DNA of 9,668 nucleotides from NCBI GenBank assembly GCA_947176285.1, contig CAMWQF010000088.1, positions 1 to 9,668 on the forward strand. The letters run 5' to 3'. Both the position numbers and the translations under genes were made by a program. The DNA is from an uncultured Porphyromonadaceae bacterium. Its GTDB lineage: Bacteria > Bacteroidota > Bacteroidia > Bacteroidales > Muribaculaceae. Under the pieces are notes generated by a model. The model made no database searches, was not told the DNA's origin, and worked only from the letters and a program-made list of their open reading frames with translations. This document shows, one piece after another, positions 7,432 to 9,668 of the stretch. Each line of letters starts with the position of its first letter. Within the stretch, counting starts at the first letter, position 1.

Positions 7432-7470
7432 AGAATAAACAACTGATTTCCAAAATTTTGAGAATCAGTT
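7356..7470 (+). promoter_or_regulatory. Structured 5' leader with three stem-loops
   Basis: Three inverted repeats lie in the expected untranslated leader. The first is GTCTC/GAGAC (7357-7361 and 7369-7373). The second is CCCG/CGGG (7402-7405 and 7413-7416). The third and strongest is AACTGATT/AATCAGTT (7441-7448 and 7463-7470), whose loop holds a further self-complementary CAAAATTTTG at 7451-7460. The third ends about 26-38 nt before the candidate start codons. No known riboswitch class was recognised. Confidence 0.45.
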
Positions 7471-7508
7471 GAGAGTTAATGTACATTTTTTGCTTTATGC
7501 GACAAAAA

Positions 7509-8243
7509 ATGAAGATAATATTGGCTTCGATGCTGACGGTCATGATGGCACTTCATGCCTTCGGAGAGACACCTTCCGATTCGGTAAAGGTGTACTTTCG
7601 TGTAGGTCAACGCCAGTTTGATCCGGCACTCCGCAATAACCGTGCGGTGATGGACAGTTTTGTCAATATTGTCCGTAAGGCAAACGAAGAAAACAATATA
7701 GAACATCTTTCCGTAAGTGGCTATGCCTCTCCGGATGGAACATCAAATGCCAACGAGCGACTATCAGCACTCCGATGCGATGCCATAGCAAACTACGTGG
7801 CAGAACATACAGGAATAAGCAGAGGTCTTATTGAGACTATCCCCGGAGGCGTGGCTTGGGAAGAGTTGCGTCGGATGGTAGCGGCAAATCATGATGTTCC
7901 ATCGAGAGAAAAAGTTTTGGACATTCTTGACAATACACCCATATGGATTTTCAATCCGGAAGGAAAGATTATTGATGGACGAAAGGCACAGTTGATGTCG
8001 CTTGACAGAGGAGAACCATACCGATGGCTGCTCAAGCATATTTTCCCTGAACTTCGAAATGCTGTGGCAGTCACAGTCTTTTACAAGGCGGAGATGTCGG
8101 AGTTATCGGCCCAGTCGGAGATATCGGAGTTATCAGACCTGTCGGACTTGTCAGACTTGTCGGACTTGTCGGACTTGTCGGACTTGTCAGACTTGTCAGA
8201 CTTGTCGGACTTGTCAGACCTGACAGACAGGTCGTACTTGTGA
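7509..8243 (+). CDS. Secreted OmpA-like protein of a fimbria-type locus, ending in a Ser-Asp-Leu repeat; probable N-terminal half of an OmpA-DUF3575 protein
   Basis: I chose the ATG at 7509 because it gives a clean signal peptide (MKIILASMLTVMMALHAFG|E) directly after an A-rich stretch. In-frame ATGs at 7497 and 7479 are alternatives. The product is 244 aa. Residues 26-100 are OmpA C-terminal-like: VKVYFRVGQRQFD, SVSGYASPDG (68-77), NERLSALRCDAIANYV (82-97). The Asp normally used for peptidoglycan contact is Ser73 here, while the Arg of the LSxxR segment remains (Arg89). Residues 117-190 carry the conserved tail of Bacteroidales fimbrial OmpA-like proteins (WEELRRMV, QLMSLDRGEPYRWLLKHIFPELRNA). 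From residue 197 to the stop the protein is a tripeptide repeat (SEL, SAQ, SEI, SEL, ten SDL, TDR, SYL). Two in-frame stops follow, and the frame then reopens as the DUF3575 domain. It is probably a periplasmic part of a fimbria or outer-membrane assembly, with reading-frame integrity in doubt. Confidence 0.8.
   Translation: MKIILASMLTVMMALHAFGETPSDSVKVYFRVGQRQFDPALRNNRAVMDSFVNIVRKANEENNIEHLSVSGYASPDGTSNANERLSALRCDAIANYVAEHTGISRGLIETIPGGVAWEELRRMVAANHDVPSREKVLDILDNTPIWIFNPEGKIIDGRKAQLMSLDRGEPYRWLLKHIFPELRNAVAVTVFYKAEMSELSAQSEISELSDLSDLSDLSDLSDLSDLSDLSDLSDLSDLTDRSYL
8097..8240 (+). repeat. 9-bp coding minisatellite, 16 units (TCRGACTTG type)
   Basis: Sixteen 9-bp units lie in exact codon register. 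Four degenerate units encode SEL, SAQ, SEI and SEL. Ten near-identical units (8133-8222) encode SDL and vary mainly at the third base of Ser (TCA/TCG). The last two encode TDR and SYL. Because 9 is a multiple of 3, copy-number change would alter linker length and not frame. The next 9-bp unit position (8241-8249) reads TGA TAG ATG, the two stops and the next start codon. Confidence 0.95.
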
Positions 8244-8246
8244 TAG

Positions 8247-8840
8247 ATGAATAACATGGCAGAAGGGCAAAAGCCTTTTTATATGGTAGTGAAGAATAAT
8301 GTGCTATATGATGCTGCGCTTGTGCCTAACCTTGGAGCTGAATTCTATTTGGGCAAAAACTTCTCACTCTATGGAGAATGGATGTATGCCTGGTGGGATA
8401 ATGATGCGCGGCACCGCTACTGGAGAGTATATGGAGGTGACTTAGGAGTAAGATGGTGGTTTGGAAAGAAGGCTAATGACAAGCCTCTCACCGGACATCA
8501 CCTCGGCATCTACGGAGGAATCCTGACATTTGACTTCGAGAACGGTGATACCGGATATCTCGGAGGTAAGCCCGGAGGGACACTCTGGGATAGATGGCTT
8601 ATGAATGCCGGCATCGAATATGGGTATTCACTCCCGATAGCAAAGCGTCTGAACATTGACTTCTCAATTGGATTAGGCTATTTAGGGGGCAACTACATAA
8701 AATATTATCCCTTTGACAACGACTACTATTTCGACAAAGAGTACAAAATGCGTTATTTTGGACCCACCAAGGTTGAGATAGCACTTGTTTGGCTCATAGG
8801 CAAGGGCAACACCAATATCAGGAAAGGAGGTGAGAAATGA
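8247..8840 (+). CDS. DUF3575 family outer-membrane beta-barrel protein; probable C-terminal half of an OmpA-DUF3575 protein
   Basis: The product is 197 aa in the same frame as the preceding gene, separated only by TGA TAG. The DUF3575 signature is clear: KNNVLYDAALVPNLGAEFYLGKNFSLYGEWMYAWW (16-50), YWRVYGGDLGVRWWFG (57-72), GHHLGIYGG (83-91), a Gly-rich stretch LGGKPGGTLWDRW, EYGYSLPIAKRLNIDFSIGLGYLGG (about 128-152) and a last strand FGPTKVEIALVWLIGKGN. Alternating aromatic strands indicate a small outer-membrane barrel. There is no signal peptide at ATG 8247 or 8256 and no Shine-Dalgarno site, so as a free-standing protein it should not reach the outer membrane. This supports it being the C-terminal part of the upstream protein. 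The stop overlaps the next gene by 4 bp (ATGA). In Bacteroidales, DUF3575 genes commonly accompany fimbrillin loci. Confidence 0.85.
   Translation: MNNMAEGQKPFYMVVKNNVLYDAALVPNLGAEFYLGKNFSLYGEWMYAWWDNDARHRYWRVYGGDLGVRWWFGKKANDKPLTGHHLGIYGGILTFDFENGDTGYLGGKPGGTLWDRWLMNAGIEYGYSLPIAKRLNIDFSIGLGYLGGNYIKYYPFDNDYYFDKEYKMRYFGPTKVEIALVWLIGKGNTNIRKGGEK
8823..8834 (+). promoter_or_regulatory. Strong Shine-Dalgarno sequence at the DUF3575/DUF5119 junction
   Basis: AAAGGAGGTGAG matches the canonical Shine-Dalgarno core almost perfectly and sits just before the ATG at 8837. It also encodes the last residues of DUF3575 (RKGGEK). Bacteroidetes genes usually lack such sites, so this supports the chosen start and translational coupling, though coding constraint on the Lys-Gly-Gly tail may also explain it. 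Confidence 0.6.
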
Positions 8841-9668
8841 GGACATCGTTTCATAAAATCTCGTCACTGATGCTGGGTATGCTGTTCATTGCTTCTGAAA
8901 GCTGCACTCACAAGGATCTTAATGAAGATGCCCACACTACAATAGCAGATCATGTTGAGGTGATATTCGATTGGAGCAAGACACCGGAGAAAGAGGCAAA
9001 GACTATGGTGCTTTACCTCTATTCTGAAGAACATGGGATGATGGACTTCAGGTTTAACAATCCTGACGGAGGCATGATCAGGACCTACGGAGGTCAGCAT
9101 ACAGCAGTATGCCACAGCAACGATGACCCATACGGACATCACCTGCGCAATGATCATTCTCACGATGAGATAGAGATTTACACCGACGAAACTGCAGTGC
9201 TTGTAGGGCAAGGTATCTCAACCCGAGGAATTCCGAGGGCAAAAGGCACAGAGGATGAACCTCTAAGAAATACACCATCAATGATCTACGGGACACAAAG
9301 CCGCGATGTCAATCTCAAGGTAACATCATTTCAGCAGAAACTCCAGCTCTATCCGGAGGAACTTATATGTAGGTATTCAGTAGAGTTCGTTGATGTGGAA
9401 AACCTCAAGAGCGCTGATGTCCGCATAGACGCCACAATATCATCTCTTGCTGGAGGATATTATCCGGGAAAGATGTCAACGACCTCAGAACCTGTTTCGC
9501 ATGTCTTCACCTTAAGTGCAGATCTTGAGCGGAATTCCCTAAGTTCGGAATTTTTCACATTCGGACTTCCGGATGGAGAAGAACTACCACACAAGATATG
9601 TCTATATATCGCCTTGAAAAACAAGACAGGCGGCTTCTATACATTCGATGTCACAGATCAAGTGAACA
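8837..9668 (+). CDS. DUF5119 family lipoprotein of a fimbria-type locus, C-terminus cut off by window edge
   Basis: The frame is open for 277 codons to the window edge with no stop. Residues 1-23 form a lipoprotein-like signal (LMLGMLFIASESC, with a slightly unusual lipobox and candidate Cys23). The mature start CTHKDLNED and the segment VEVIFDWSKTP (40-50) are typical of DUF5119. Further matches are GIPRAKGTEDEP (131-142), PSMIYG (147-152), ISSLAGGYYPGK (201-212), SHVFTLS (221-227), and FYTFDVTDQV (267-276) near the family's usual end. DUF5119 proteins are found beside DUF3575 and fimbrillin genes in Bacteroidales and are thought to be surface or periplasmic pilus components or anchors; the role here is inferred from that context. 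Residues 92-111 (CHSNDDPYGHHLRNDHSHDE) are rich in His and Asp. The gene starts by a 4-bp overlap with the DUF3575 stop and has a strong Shine-Dalgarno site, so it is in the same operon. Confidence 0.8.
   Translation, partial: MRTSFHKISSLMLGMLFIASESCTHKDLNEDAHTTIADHVEVIFDWSKTPEKEAKTMVLYLYSEEHGMMDFRFNNPDGGMIRTYGGQHTAVCHSNDDPYGHHLRNDHSHDEIEIYTDETAVLVGQGISTRGIPRAKGTEDEPLRNTPSMIYGTQSRDVNLKVTSFQQKLQLYPEELICRYSVEFVDVENLKSADVRIDATISSLAGGYYPGKMSTTSEPVSHVFTLSADLERNSLSSEFFTFGLPDGEELPHKICLYIALKNKTGGFYTFDVTDQVN

Noticed and set aside
6905..7478. Search for tRNA or known riboswitch in the intergenic region
   Set aside because: No cloverleaf with T-loop consensus and no known aptamer core was seen; only short hairpins and AT-rich sequence.
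8002..8223. Alternative-frame Cys/Arg/Thr-rich open frame across the repeat
   Set aside because: It is only the other reading of the 9-bp repeat; the OmpA-like frame has signal peptide and domain support.
8097..8240. Repeat array considered as CRISPR or non-coding satellite
   Set aside because: The units are contiguous without spacers and in perfect codon register with an open frame, so it is a coding tandem repeat.

Overview
The window looks like a chromosomal segment of a gut-type Bacteroidales, possibly Muribaculaceae. The signs are several lipoproteins and secreted proteins typical of that order, a TAnnTTTG-type promoter, mostly weak Shine-Dalgarno sites, AT-rich spacers, and a DUF3575/DUF5119 pair of the kind found in Bacteroidales fimbrial loci. 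The family-level placement is a guess.

Positions 1-6904 hold five genes, all on the minus strand. In transcription order they are: a single-chain glycyl-tRNA synthetase (5360-6904); a LemA lipoprotein (4665-5264); an FKBP-type prolyl isomerase lipoprotein (4070-4624); a secreted S9 serine peptidase with a beta-propeller (1523-4066); and a secreted GHL10-family glycoside hydrolase that runs off the left edge (1-1434). A perfect 11-bp hairpin separates glyQS from lemA. lemA, the FKBP gene and the S9 gene are spaced 40 and 3 bp apart and look like one operon for envelope proteins. A perfect 9-bp palindrome follows the S9 gene.

Positions 6905-7508 form a divergent, AT-rich intergenic region. It carries a five-copy 8-bp repeat in the glyQS leader, a possible glyQS promoter, an isolated GC-richer islet, a run of eight G, and a good Bacteroidetes-type promoter for the right-hand genes. 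That promoter is followed by a leader of about 150 nt with three hairpins and a 26-codon small ORF.

Positions 7509-9668 hold the plus-strand start of a probable fimbria-type surface locus: a secreted OmpA-like protein, a DUF3575 outer-membrane-barrel domain, and a DUF5119 lipoprotein that runs off the right edge. The OmpA-like and DUF3575 parts lie in the same reading frame. Only two consecutive stop codons (TGA TAG) separate them, directly after a 16-unit 9-bp coding repeat of (Ser-Asp-Leu) type. From memory of the family these two parts often form one polypeptide, so this is either a split or broken gene or a pair coupled by reinitiation or readthrough. This is the most interesting point in the window. 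The DUF3575-DUF5119 junction is a 4-bp ATGA overlap preceded by an unusually strong Shine-Dalgarno sequence.

No tRNA, rRNA, CRISPR array, insertion sequence or transposase was seen.
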